A stretch of 9,481 nt of DNA, from positions 1-9,481 of the forward strand of contig CALWNS010000092.1 of assembly GCA_944382805.1 (NCBI GenBank), read 5' to 3'. Under the pieces are notes generated by a model that did not search any database, was not told the origin of the DNA, and worked only from the letters and a program-made list of their open reading frames with translations. Source of the DNA: an uncultured Gemmiger sp. Lineage in GTDB: Bacteria > Bacillota > Clostridia > Oscillospirales > Ruminococcaceae. Positions 1 to 6,788 of this stretch are shown piece after piece. Position numbers and translations under genes: made by a program. The number at the start of each line of letters is the position of its first letter. Position 1 is the first letter of the stretch.

Positions 1-297
1 ACGGCCAAGGACCCGGCCAGCCGGGACGTGCTGGCCGGCGCGGTGGCCCGGCTGCTGGGCACCGCCCACGTGGACACCGGCGCGGCGGCGCTGTGCAGCG
101 CGCGCCAACTGGCGGCCGCCACCGCCGCGCGCGATGCGCTGGCTGCCGCCATCGAAAGCCAGCGCCAGGGCCTGGGGCCGGACGCCGCCGGTGTCTGCCT
201 GGCCGACGCGCAGCGCGCCCTGGCCGAGCTGACCGGCGAGGACGCGGGCGAAGCCACGCTGGACGAAGTATTTTCCACTTTCTGTGTGGGCAAATAA
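1..297 (+). CDS. mnmE: tRNA modification GTPase MnmE, C-terminal fragment
   Basis: Partial gene: the reading frame is open from base 1 and ends at TAA 295-297, giving the last 98 residues of a protein usually about 450 long. It ends in FCVGK, the C-terminal Cys-(Ile/Val/Leu)-Gly-Lys motif that is diagnostic for MnmE; the Cys is at fragment residue 95. The rest is helical and Ala-rich with a segment resembling the family's 'R(H/Q)xxxL' helix (ARQLAAATAARDAL). It matches the C-terminal helical domain that flanks the G domain, which itself lies outside the window. MnmE is a GTPase that, in complex with MnmG, installs (carboxymethyl)aminomethyl groups on U34 of certain tRNAs. Finding mnmG 527 bases downstream on the same strand supports the call. 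Start and promoter are outside the window. Confidence 0.93.
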   Translation, partial: TAKDPASRDVLAGAVARLLGTAHVDTGAAALCSARQLAAATAARDALAAAIESQRQGLGPDAAGVCLADAQRALAELTGEDAGEATLDEVFSTFCVGK

Positions 298-315
298 GGG
301 AAAAGGGGGTTCGTC

Positions 316-792
316 ATGAAGCTGGTAATGACACTGGTGGGCGCTATTTTTACGCTGATCGGCGCGGTGTTCACGGCCGTGTGCCTGTTCCTCCTGCTGC
401 CCAACCGCCTGGGGGCCTTTTTGACCGGGACGTTCGGCGGGCTGGGCGTAGTGTTCCTGGTGCTGGGGCTGTGTTTCCTGGTCGTTCCGCGCCGCCGGCA
501 GAAAACGATCGCGCGGCTGCTGGAACAGGGCACGCCGGTATCCGCCCGCATAGAGGAGGTGGAGGTAGACCGCCGCTTTTCGATGAACTACCGCCACCCG
601 TTCCGCATCCGCTGCGCCTGGCAGGACACGGCGAGCGGCCGGACGCATACCTTTTACAGCGAGAGCGTGTGGTACGACCCCAGCCCCTACCTGGCGGGGC
701 GGCAGACGCTGACGGTCTACCTGGACCCGAACGACCCGCGCCGCTATGTGGTGGATACGGCCGGCGTGCTGCCGGCGGAGGAAACGCGATAA
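316..792 (+). CDS. small two-helix membrane protein, DUF3592-like
   Basis: A 158-residue protein of unknown function. The start ATG at 316 is preceded by AAAAGGGGG (301-309) at six bases spacing. Two hydrophobic segments, about residues 5-28 and 36-58, form a helical hairpin, followed at once by a basic stretch (PRRRQK). This predicts a cytoplasmic face at that point by the positive-inside rule. Residues 70-158 form a soluble, beta-rich-looking domain ending in a VYLDPNDPRRYVVD segment (134-147). That arrangement (transmembrane segments plus a beta domain ending in a V-Y-x-D-P-x-[ND]-P motif) is like proteins annotated DUF3592. The assignment is by pattern memory and no function follows from it. 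The gene sits 18 bases after mnmE and 31 before mnmG, so it is probably co-transcribed. It is not a usual member of the mnmEG-rsmG cluster. Confidence 0.82.
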   Translation: MKLVMTLVGAIFTLIGAVFTAVCLFLLLPNRLGAFLTGTFGGLGVVFLVLGLCFLVVPRRRQKTIARLLEQGTPVSARIEEVEVDRRFSMNYRHPFRIRCAWQDTASGRTHTFYSESVWYDPSPYLAGRQTLTVYLDPNDPRRYVVDTAGVLPAEETR

Positions 793-810
793 ACCGATAA
801 AACGAAACGC

Positions 811-820
811 AGGATAGGAA
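811..820 (+). promoter_or_regulatory. ribosome binding site of mnmG
   Basis: AGGATAGGAA lies just upstream of ATG 824. It is a modest Shine-Dalgarno match compared with the strong AGGAGG sites elsewhere in the window. It is the only purine-rich match before the start that yields an N-terminus placing the FAD-binding GAGHAG motif at residues 13-18, as expected for the family. Confidence 0.5.
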
Positions 821-823
821 CCT

Positions 824-2731
824 ATGGATCAGTTGGGAAGTTATGATGTGATCGTGGTCGGCGCCGGGCACGCCGGCATCGAGGCCGCGCACGCCGCGGC
901 GGCGCTGGGCGCGCGCACGGCGGTGTTCACGCTGACGCTGGATATGATCGGCAATATGCCGTGCAACCCTTCGATCGGCGGCACGGCCAAAGGGCACCTG
1001 GTGCGGGAGATCGACGCCCTGGGCGGGCTGATGGGCCTGGCCGCGGACGCGACCTTTTTGCAGAGCCGGATGCTTAACCGCGGCAAAGGCCCCGCCGTAC
1101 ACAGCCTGCGCGTGCAGACCGACCGCGCGCGCTACCATACCTGGATGAAGCACGCGCTGGAAAAAACGCCGGGGCTGGACATCCACCAGGCGGAGATCAC
1201 CGGCCTGGACGTGCGCGGCGGGCAGGTGTGCGGCGTGTACACCAACCTGAACGGCTACTATGCCTGCCGCAGCGTGGTGATCGCCACCGGCACCACGCTG
1301 GGCGGGCGCATTTTTGTGGGCGACGCCGCCTATGACGGCGGGCCGGACGGCACCCACGCGGCCACCGCGCTGACCAAAGACCTTTGCCGCCACGGGTTTG
1401 TGCTGCGGCGGTTCAAAACCGGCACCCCGGCGCGCGTACACCGGCGCAGCATCGACTTTGCCCGCCTGGAACGCCAGCCGGGCGACCCCGACGAAAGCCT
1501 GCAGCCGTTCAGCTTTTTGACCCGAGAGCCGATGCACAACAAGGTGGACTGCTACATCACCTATACCAACCCCGAAACGCACAAAGTCATTTTGGACAAC
1601 ATCCACCGCTCGCCGCTGTACGGCGGCAGCATCCAGGGCGTGGGGCCGCGGTACTGCCCTTCGATCGAGGATAAGGTCATGCGGTTCCGCGACAAAGAGC
1701 GCCACCCGGTTTTTGTGGAGCCGTGCGGCGAGGATACCGAGGAAATGTATTTGCAGGGGCTTTCCTCCAGCCTGCCGGAGGCCGTGCAGAACGCCATGTA
1801 CCGCACGATCCGCGGCTTTGAGCGCCTGGAGATCATGCGCCCGGCTTATGCCATCGAATACGACTGCGTGGACCCCACCACGCTGTACCCCACGCTGGAG
1901 AGCAAGGCGGTGCGCGGGGTCTACGGCGCGGGGCAGTTCAACGGCACCTCCGGCTACGAGGAGGCCGCCGCCCAGGGCCTGCTGGCCGGGCTGAACGCCG
2001 CGCGCCGCGCGCAGGGGCGCAGCGAACTGGTGCTGGCGCGCCACACGAGCTACCTGGGCACGCTGGTGGACGACCTGGTGACCAAGGGCGTGCTGGACCC
2101 CTACCGCATGATGACCAGCCGCAGCGAATACCGCCTGAGCCTGCGGCAGGATAACGCCGACGAACGCCTGACCCCCACGGGGCGGGAGTACGGCCTGGTG
2201 GACGATGCGCGCTGGGCGGTGTTCTGCCGCGACCGGGCCACCAAACAGGCCGAGCTGGAACGCCTGCAGCGCACCAAGGTGCCGCTGGCCGACCTGCGGG
2301 CGGCGGCCGCCGCCCGCGGGCTGGACACCGCCGCCCTGGGCGAAAGCGGCGGCACGGCGGCGGAGCTTTTGCGCCGGCCCGGCGTGAGCTATGAGCTGGT
2401 TGCGGATGTGATCGGCCGCGGCGCGGACGTAAGCCCCGCCATGGCGCTGCGCATCGAGACCGAGATCCGCTACGCCGGCTACATCGCGCGCGAGCAGCGC
2501 GCCATCAAAGAGGTGCAGCGGCACGAAAACATCGCCATCCCGGCCGGGCTGGACTATGCCGCGCTGCACACGCTGACGCTGGAGGCGCGCGAAAAGCTGC
2601 AGGCCATCCGCCCGCGCACGCTGGCGCAGGCCGGGCGCATCCCCGGCGTTTCGCCCAGCGACGTGGCCCAGCTGAGCCTGGCCGTGCTGCGCTGCCAAAA
2701 CGAAAAAGCGAAAGACGAGGCCCCGACATGA
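824..2731 (+). CDS. mnmG: tRNA uridine-5-carboxymethylaminomethyl modification enzyme MnmG (GidA)
   Basis: A 635-residue, full-length FAD protein that partners MnmE to modify U34 of tRNAs decoding two-fold degenerate codons. An N-terminal Rossmann FAD motif GAGHAG is at 13-18. The conserved block CNPSIGGTAKGHLV is at 47-60 (Cys47). The first family signature GPRYCPSIEDK is at 274-284 with its conserved Cys278. The second, around AGQFNGTSGYEEA, is at 369-381. The C-terminal helical domain (about 545-625, starting YAGYIAREQ) is the part known to bind MnmE and tRNA. Length and motif order are normal, with no sign of damage. The stop overlaps the rsmG start as ATGA (2728-2731), so the two are translationally coupled. 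The call is secure. Confidence 0.98.
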   Translation: MDQLGSYDVIVVGAGHAGIEAAHAAAALGARTAVFTLTLDMIGNMPCNPSIGGTAKGHLVREIDALGGLMGLAADATFLQSRMLNRGKGPAVHSLRVQTDRARYHTWMKHALEKTPGLDIHQAEITGLDVRGGQVCGVYTNLNGYYACRSVVIATGTTLGGRIFVGDAAYDGGPDGTHAATALTKDLCRHGFVLRRFKTGTPARVHRRSIDFARLERQPGDPDESLQPFSFLTREPMHNKVDCYITYTNPETHKVILDNIHRSPLYGGSIQGVGPRYCPSIEDKVMRFRDKERHPVFVEPCGEDTEEMYLQGLSSSLPEAVQNAMYRTIRGFERLEIMRPAYAIEYDCVDPTTLYPTLESKAVRGVYGAGQFNGTSGYEEAAAQGLLAGLNAARRAQGRSELVLARHTSYLGTLVDDLVTKGVLDPYRMMTSRSEYRLSLRQDNADERLTPTGREYGLVDDARWAVFCRDRATKQAELERLQRTKVPLADLRAAAAARGLDTAALGESGGTAAELLRRPGVSYELVADVIGRGADVSPAMALRIETEIRYAGYIAREQRAIKEVQRHENIAIPAGLDYAALHTLTLEAREKLQAIRPRTLAQAGRIPGVSPSDVAQLSLAVLRCQNEKAKDEAPT

Positions 2732-3432
2732 TCGACAAAGAACGCCTGGCGCGCAAGTGCGCCGCCTACGGCATTGCGCTGAGCGCAGAGCAGCTGGAAC
2801 AGCTGGACCGCTACGCGCAGCTGCTGGTGGAATACAACCAAAAAGTCAACCTGACGGCCATCACCGCGCCGCAGGGCATCGAGGACCGCCATTTTGCCGA
2901 CAGCCTGCTGCTGGCCGCCCAGCCGGAGGTGCAGGGCGCGCTGGTGGACGTGGGCACGGGGGCCGGGTTCCCCGGCATCGTGGCCAAAATCTACAAGCCC
3001 GGCCTGGCGCTGACGCTGATGGAGCCGACCGGCAAGCGGGTGGAGTTTTTGCGCTATGCCTGCGCCGAGCTGGGCCTGCAGGGCGTGGAATTTGCCAAGG
3101 AACGCGCCGAGGAGGCCGCCCGCAAAGCCTGGCGCGAACGCTACGACCTGGCCGCGGCGCGCGCCGTGGCCGCGCTGCCCGCGCTGTGCGAATACTGCCT
3201 GCCGCTGGTGCGCGTGGGCGGGCGGTTCATCGCCATGAAAGGCCCCGACGCCCCCGCCGAGTGCGCGGCCGCCGCCGGCGCACTGCGCCGCCTGGGCGGC
3301 CGCCTGGTGGAAACGCGCAGCTTTACCCTGCCGGACGGCAGCGCCCGCTGCCTGGTGGTGTGCGAGAAAGTCTCCCCCACCCCCGCCGCCTACCCGCGCA
3401 ACGGCGGCAAGATCGCCAAAAAACCGCTGTAA
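2728..3432 (+). CDS. rsmG: 16S rRNA (guanine-N7)-methyltransferase RsmG (GidB)
   Basis: A 234-residue SAM-dependent methyltransferase that makes m7G in the 530 loop of 16S rRNA (G527 in E. coli numbering); loss is known to give low-level streptomycin resistance. The SAM-binding glycine motif VDVGTGAGFPG is at 73-83. The family's early NLTAIT segment is at 41-46 and DRHFADS at 53-59. The strand-4 acidic residue is in MEPTGKRVEFL (98-108), ARAVAAL is at 144-150, AMKG at 169-172, and the basic tail YPRNGGKIAKKPL is at 222-234. The start ATG overlaps the mnmG stop (ATGA), with GAGG at 2717-2720 as ribosome binding site inside mnmG. It is the last gene of the operon, with a strong hairpin starting four bases after the stop. 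All expected motifs are present. Confidence 0.97.
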   Translation: MIDKERLARKCAAYGIALSAEQLEQLDRYAQLLVEYNQKVNLTAITAPQGIEDRHFADSLLLAAQPEVQGALVDVGTGAGFPGIVAKIYKPGLALTLMEPTGKRVEFLRYACAELGLQGVEFAKERAEEAARKAWRERYDLAAARAVAALPALCEYCLPLVRVGGRFIAMKGPDAPAECAAAAGALRRLGGRLVETRSFTLPDGSARCLVVCEKVSPTPAAYPRNGGKIAKKPL

Positions 3433-3435
3433 AGC

Positions 3436-3482
3436 GCCCCGCCCCCGCTGCGGCATTCTCGCAGCGGGGGCGGGGCTTTCTT
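3436..3482 (+). terminator. Rho-independent terminator after rsmG, between convergent genes
   Basis: A perfect 17-bp GC-rich stem (3436-3452 pairing with 3460-3476) has a 7-base loop GCATTCT. On the + strand it is followed by TTTCTT (3477-3482). It begins four bases after the rsmG stop and lies five bases beyond the stop of the convergent MATE gene, so it can serve both. The + side has the better T-tail. The - side tail is only a short TTT (within GCTTTACAG) and is weaker. Confidence 0.9.
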
Positions 3483-4830
3483 ATGAAGCGTTCAGGGTCG
3501 TTTGCCAGCGGCCGGTGCGGTAGCGCAGCCAGGAGATGAGCACGTTGGCCAGCCAGCCCACCGGCACGGCGTACCAGACCATCGGCAGGCCGAACACCGG
3601 CGCCAGCGCCACCGAGAGCGCCACGCGCAGGCCCAGGTTGACCAGGTTGGCCACGGTGAACACGGCCATATCCCCCGCGCCGCGCAGCAGCCCGTCGGTA
3701 ACGGCCTTGGCGCCCAGCAAAAAGTAAAAGCAGCCGGTGAACCGGGTACAGGCCACGCCGGCGGCATAGGCCGCGGCGGTGCCTTCGCCGCCCAAAAACA
3801 GCCCGATCAGCCCGCGCGCGCCCAGCTGGGTGACGGCGCACAGCGCCACGGCCACGCCGCCCACCAGGCACAGGCAGGTGCGGTAGCCGCGGCGCACGCG
3901 CTGCGGCTGGCCGGCGCCGAGGTTCTGCGCCGTATAGGGCGAAACGGCGTTGCCCAGCGCCAGCAGCGGCACCAGGCAGACGCTTTCGATGCGGGAGGCG
4001 GCCGAGTAGCCGGCCAGCATCTGCGCGCCGAAGCTGTTGACCACCGACTGCACCAGCATCATGCCGATGGAAACGGTGCTTTGCTGCAAAATGGACGGCA
4101 GCGCGATGCGCAGCATCCGGCTCAATTCGCCCGCATCGAACAGGCGCACCGGCGTGTGTACGGGCAGCGCGCGCAGTTCGCGCACAAACAAAAGGAAACT
4201 GGCCACGGCCGAAACGCCCTGTGCAAGCAGCGTGGCCCAGGCCGCGCCGGCCACCCCCATGCCCAGGCCCGCCACGGCCACCAGGTCCAGCCCCACGTTG
4301 AGCAGCGAGGAAAAGATGAGCAGCACCAGCGGGATGCGGCTGCGGCCCAGGGCGTTGAACAGCGCGGAGAGCACGTTATACAAAAACAGGAACGGCAGGC
4401 CCAGGAAATAGATGTTCAGGTAGGTGCGCGCATCGGGCAGGATCTCGGCCGGGGTGCGCAGCCAGCCCAGCAGCGCGCCGGAAAAAGCCAGCCCGAACAC
4501 CCCCAGCGCCACCGCCACGGCCAAAAACGCCAGCAGCGCGGTGGAGGCCGTGCGGCGCAGGCGCTCGTAACTGCGCGCGCCGAACGCCTGCGCCGTGAGC
4601 ACCGAGGCCCCCATGCCGCCGCCGATGGCCACCGAGATGAACACGTTGGTCATGGAGTAGCTGGCCCCCACGGCGGCCAGGGCGTTTTCGCCCACAAAGC
4701 GGCCCACAATGATCGAATCGGCCATATTGTAGCATTGCTGGAAAAAGTTGCCCAGCGTGATGGGCAGCGCAAAGGCGACCAGCGCGCGCAGCGGGTCGGC
4801 GTGGATCAGGTATTCGCGGTCAACAGACAT
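3481..4830 (-). CDS. MATE-family multidrug/cation antiporter
   Basis: A 449-residue integral membrane protein with about 12 hydrophobic segments, the normal size and topology for the multidrug and toxic compound extrusion family. Its members use Na+ or H+ gradients to export cationic compounds. Family-like features are PITLGNFFQQCYNMADSIIVGRFVG (split here as PITLGNFF 23-30 and YNMADSIIVGRF 34-45), LNVGLDL (177-183) and the second-half repeat QNLGAGQPQRV (302-312), typical of the DinF/NorM-like clostridial branch. The chosen start is ATG at 4830, with AAGAAGGGGA (4841-4850) upstream. The frame also extends to a TTG at 4869, but that adds a polar, unconserved stretch and has no ribosome binding site. 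The gene converges on rsmG and lies downstream of, and in the same direction as, the ABC exporter operon. Substrate cannot be told from the sequence. Confidence 0.93.
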   Translation of the reverse strand: MSVDREYLIHADPLRALVAFALPITLGNFFQQCYNMADSIIVGRFVGENALAAVGASYSMTNVFISVAIGGGMGASVLTAQAFGARSYERLRRTASTALLAFLAVAVALGVFGLAFSGALLGWLRTPAEILPDARTYLNIYFLGLPFLFLYNVLSALFNALGRSRIPLVLLIFSSLLNVGLDLVAVAGLGMGVAGAAWATLLAQGVSAVASFLLFVRELRALPVHTPVRLFDAGELSRMLRIALPSILQQSTVSIGMMLVQSVVNSFGAQMLAGYSAASRIESVCLVPLLALGNAVSPYTAQNLGAGQPQRVRRGYRTCLCLVGGVAVALCAVTQLGARGLIGLFLGGEGTAAAYAAGVACTRFTGCFYFLLGAKAVTDGLLRGAGDMAVFTVANLVNLGLRVALSVALAPVFGLPMVWYAVPVGWLANVLISWLRYRTGRWQTTLNAS

Positions 4831-4840
4831 GAAAGGCAGG

Positions 4841-4850
4841 TCCCCTTCTT
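4841..4850 (-). promoter_or_regulatory. ribosome binding site of the MATE gene
   Basis: On the - strand AAGAAGGGGA lies about 10 bases before ATG 4830. This supports that codon over the upstream in-frame TTG at 4869, which has nothing comparable in front of it. Confidence 0.6.
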
Positions 4851-4883
4851 TGGTATTTGGCTGCGGCAAGAAGCAGCCATACG

Positions 4884-4912
4884 ATCATAACAGGCCGCGC
4901 GCCTTTTTGCAA
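4884..4912 (-). promoter_or_regulatory. probable sigma-A promoter of the MATE gene
   Basis: On the - strand a -35 box TTGCAA (4907-4912, 4 of 6 to consensus) and a -10 box TATGAT (4884-4889, 5 of 6) are separated by exactly 17 bases. A start of transcription near 4877 would give a leader of about 47 bases before ATG 4830. The boxes overlap the hairpin at 4891-4926: the -35 lies in its loop and the spacer in one arm. This is a sequence-only prediction. Confidence 0.5.
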
Positions 4913-4934
4913 GTGCGCGCGGCCTGTCTTTTTT
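4891..4934 (+). terminator. terminator-like hairpin between the ABC operon and the MATE gene
   Basis: A perfect 12-bp stem pairs CAGGCCGCGCGC (4891-4902) with GCGCGCGGCCTG (4915-4926) around a 12-base loop, followed on the + strand by TCTTTTTT (4927-4934). The good T-tail faces + strand transcripts, although the neighbouring genes are on the - strand. For the ABC operon (stop at 4944) the hairpin is in the right place, but the tail on that side is only TTATGATC. It may act on both strands, more weakly for the ABC operon. Confidence 0.6.
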
Positions 4935-4943
4935 GATGCGGGT

Positions 4944-6788
4944 TCAGGAGAGTTCGAACATCCCGTTGTACAGCTGGTAGTATTCGCCGTGTTGGGCCAG
5001 CAGCTCCGCGTGGCTGCCGCGCTCTACGATGGCGCCGTGTTCCAGCACGATGATGGCGTTCGCGTTGCGCACGGTGGAAAGGCGGTGCGCAATGACGAAC
5101 ACGGTGCGGCCCTCCATCAGGCGGTCCATGCCTTTTTCGATCAGCGCTTCGGTGCGGGTGTCGATGGAGCTGGTCGCCTCGTCCAAAATCAGGACCGGCG
5201 GGTCGGCCACCGCCGCGCGGGCGATGGCCAGCAGCTGGCGCTGCCCCTGGGAAAGGTTCGCGCCGTCGCCGGTGACCATGGTATCGTACCCCTGCGGCAG
5301 GCGGCGGATGAAGGAATCGGCGTTGGCAATGCGCGCCGCGCGCTCGATCTCCGCCCGGGTGGCGTCCAGCTTGCCGTAGCGGATATTGTCCGCCACGGTG
5401 CCGGTGAACAGGTGGGTGTCCTGCAAAACAAAGCCGAGGGAGCGGCGCAGGTCGTCCTTGCGGATGTCGCGCACATCCAGCCCATCAAAGGTGATGCGCC
5501 CGGCCGTGACATCGTAAAAGCGGTTGATCAGGCTGGTGATGGTAGTCTTGCCCGCGCCGGTGGACCCGACAAAGGCGATCTTCTGCCCCGGCTTGGCATA
5601 CAGGCTGACATCGCGCAAAATGGGGCGGCCGCGCTCGTAGCCGAAATCAACATGGTCAAAGCGCACGTCGCCGCGCAGCGGTTCCAGCGCGCCGTCCGGC
5701 TTCTGCCAGGCCCAGCGGCCGGTCTTTTCGGCGCAGGCGGCCAGCGCGCCGTTTTGTTCGCGCACATTGACCAGGCGGATGCGGCCTTCGTCCACCTCCG
5801 GGTCCAGACGCATGGCCTCGAAAATGCGCTCGGCGCCGGCCATGGCGGCCAGCAAAAAGTTGCTTTGCTGGGTGAACTGGTTGATGGGCATGGCCGCCTG
5901 GCGCACAAAGACCAGATAGCTGGAAAGGCTGCCGATATCGGTCATGCCGTGCAGGGCCATCAGCCCGCCCACCACGGCCACCACGGCGTAGTTGATGTAG
6001 GAGATGCTGACCACCGCCGGCACCATGGTGGCGGCGTAGCTCTGCGCGCCGGTGCCGGCTTTGCGCAGCGCTTCGTTCTTTTGCCGGAACAGGGCCAGGT
6101 TGGCGGCTTCGTGGTTGAATACCTTGATGATTTTCTGGCCGCTGACCATCTCCTCCACATAGCCGTTGACATCCCCAAGCGCCGCCTGCTGGGCGGTGTA
6201 ATAGGCCGCGCTGCGGCGGGCGCTGAAGCGGATGTAGGCGAACATGGCCGCGTACCCCAGCACCACGATGAGCGACAGCCGCCAGTTGAGCACGAACAGC
6301 AGCACCAGCGTGCCGGTAAGCTGGATAAAGCTCTGGATGGCCATGGCAAAGCTGTTGTTCAGCGCGTCGGCCACCGTGTCCACATCGTTGGTAAAGTAGC
6401 TCATGATGTCGCCGTGGCGGCGGCTGTCAAAAAAGCGCAGCGGCAGCGTCTGGATATGGGCGAACAGGTCGCGGCGGATATCGTACAGCACTTTTTGCGC
6501 CGCGCGGACCATCGTTTGGGTATAGCCGAACGCCGCCAGCACGCCGGCGCCATAGATAGCAGCCGTCAGGGCCACGCCGCGCACCAGCGCCCCCACGTCG
6601 CCCTGGCCCACGCTGTTGACCACCGGGCGGATCATGTAGGTGCCCAGCAGGTTGGCCAGCGCGCTGACGGTGACCAGCACCGCCACGGCCAGGAACAGGA
6701 ACTTGTGCCGCCCCATATAGGAAAGCAGCGTTTTGAGCGTAAAGCCAAAGTTTTTCGGCTTTTTACCCGTGATCTGCCGCACTGCCAT
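4944..6788 (-). CDS. ABC exporter half-transporter, catalytic subunit of a heterodimer
   Basis: A 614-residue type IV ABC exporter subunit with an N-terminal six-helix membrane domain (about 25-320) and a C-terminal ATPase. Walker A GSTGAGKT is at 408-415, Q-loop Gln456, signature LSQGQ 512-516, Walker B VLILDE 532-537 with catalytic Glu537, D-loop SSID 540-543 and switch His568. ATP hydrolysis residues are therefore intact, while the signature has Gln in place of the second-position Gly. A linker insertion at about 335-372 precedes the ATPase; such an insertion is common in this clostridial subfamily. ATG 6788 was chosen because AAAGGGGG (6797-6804) precedes it by eight bases. The upstream extension of the frame is only the shadow of the preceding gene. 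It overlaps the partner subunit by 26 bases, implying coupled translation. Likely role: export of drugs, peptides or lipids. Substrate unknown. Confidence 0.93.
   Translation of the reverse strand: MAVRQITGKKPKNFGFTLKTLLSYMGRHKFLFLAVAVLVTVSALANLLGTYMIRPVVNSVGQGDVGALVRGVALTAAIYGAGVLAAFGYTQTMVRAAQKVLYDIRRDLFAHIQTLPLRFFDSRRHGDIMSYFTNDVDTVADALNNSFAMAIQSFIQLTGTLVLLFVLNWRLSLIVVLGYAAMFAYIRFSARRSAAYYTAQQAALGDVNGYVEEMVSGQKIIKVFNHEAANLALFRQKNEALRKAGTGAQSYAATMVPAVVSISYINYAVVAVVGGLMALHGMTDIGSLSSYLVFVRQAAMPINQFTQQSNFLLAAMAGAERIFEAMRLDPEVDEGRIRLVNVREQNGALAACAEKTGRWAWQKPDGALEPLRGDVRFDHVDFGYERGRPILRDVSLYAKPGQKIAFVGSTGAGKTTITSLINRFYDVTAGRITFDGLDVRDIRKDDLRRSLGFVLQDTHLFTGTVADNIRYGKLDATRAEIERAARIANADSFIRRLPQGYDTMVTGDGANLSQGQRQLLAIARAAVADPPVLILDEATSSIDTRTEALIEKGMDRLMEGRTVFVIAHRLSTVRNANAIIVLEHGAIVERGSHAELLAQHGEYYQLYNGMFELS

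Noticed and set aside
371..2698. 775-residue open frame on the - strand opposite the DUF3592-like gene and mnmG
   Set aside because: It lies antisense to mnmG, which has all its family motifs. The translation is low-complexity (Ala/Gly/Arg/His/Gln rich) without recognisable domains, as expected when GC-rich third positions remove stops from the complementary strand.
2554..3456. 300-residue - strand open frame opposite rsmG
   Set aside because: Antisense to rsmG, with repetitive Ala/Gly/Gln composition, and it runs into the terminator hairpin.
3502..4890. 462-residue + strand open frame opposite the MATE gene
   Set aside because: It is a mirror of the MATE coding sequence. The product is a hydrophilic Gln/His/Arg/Gly-rich string with no domain and no ribosome binding site.
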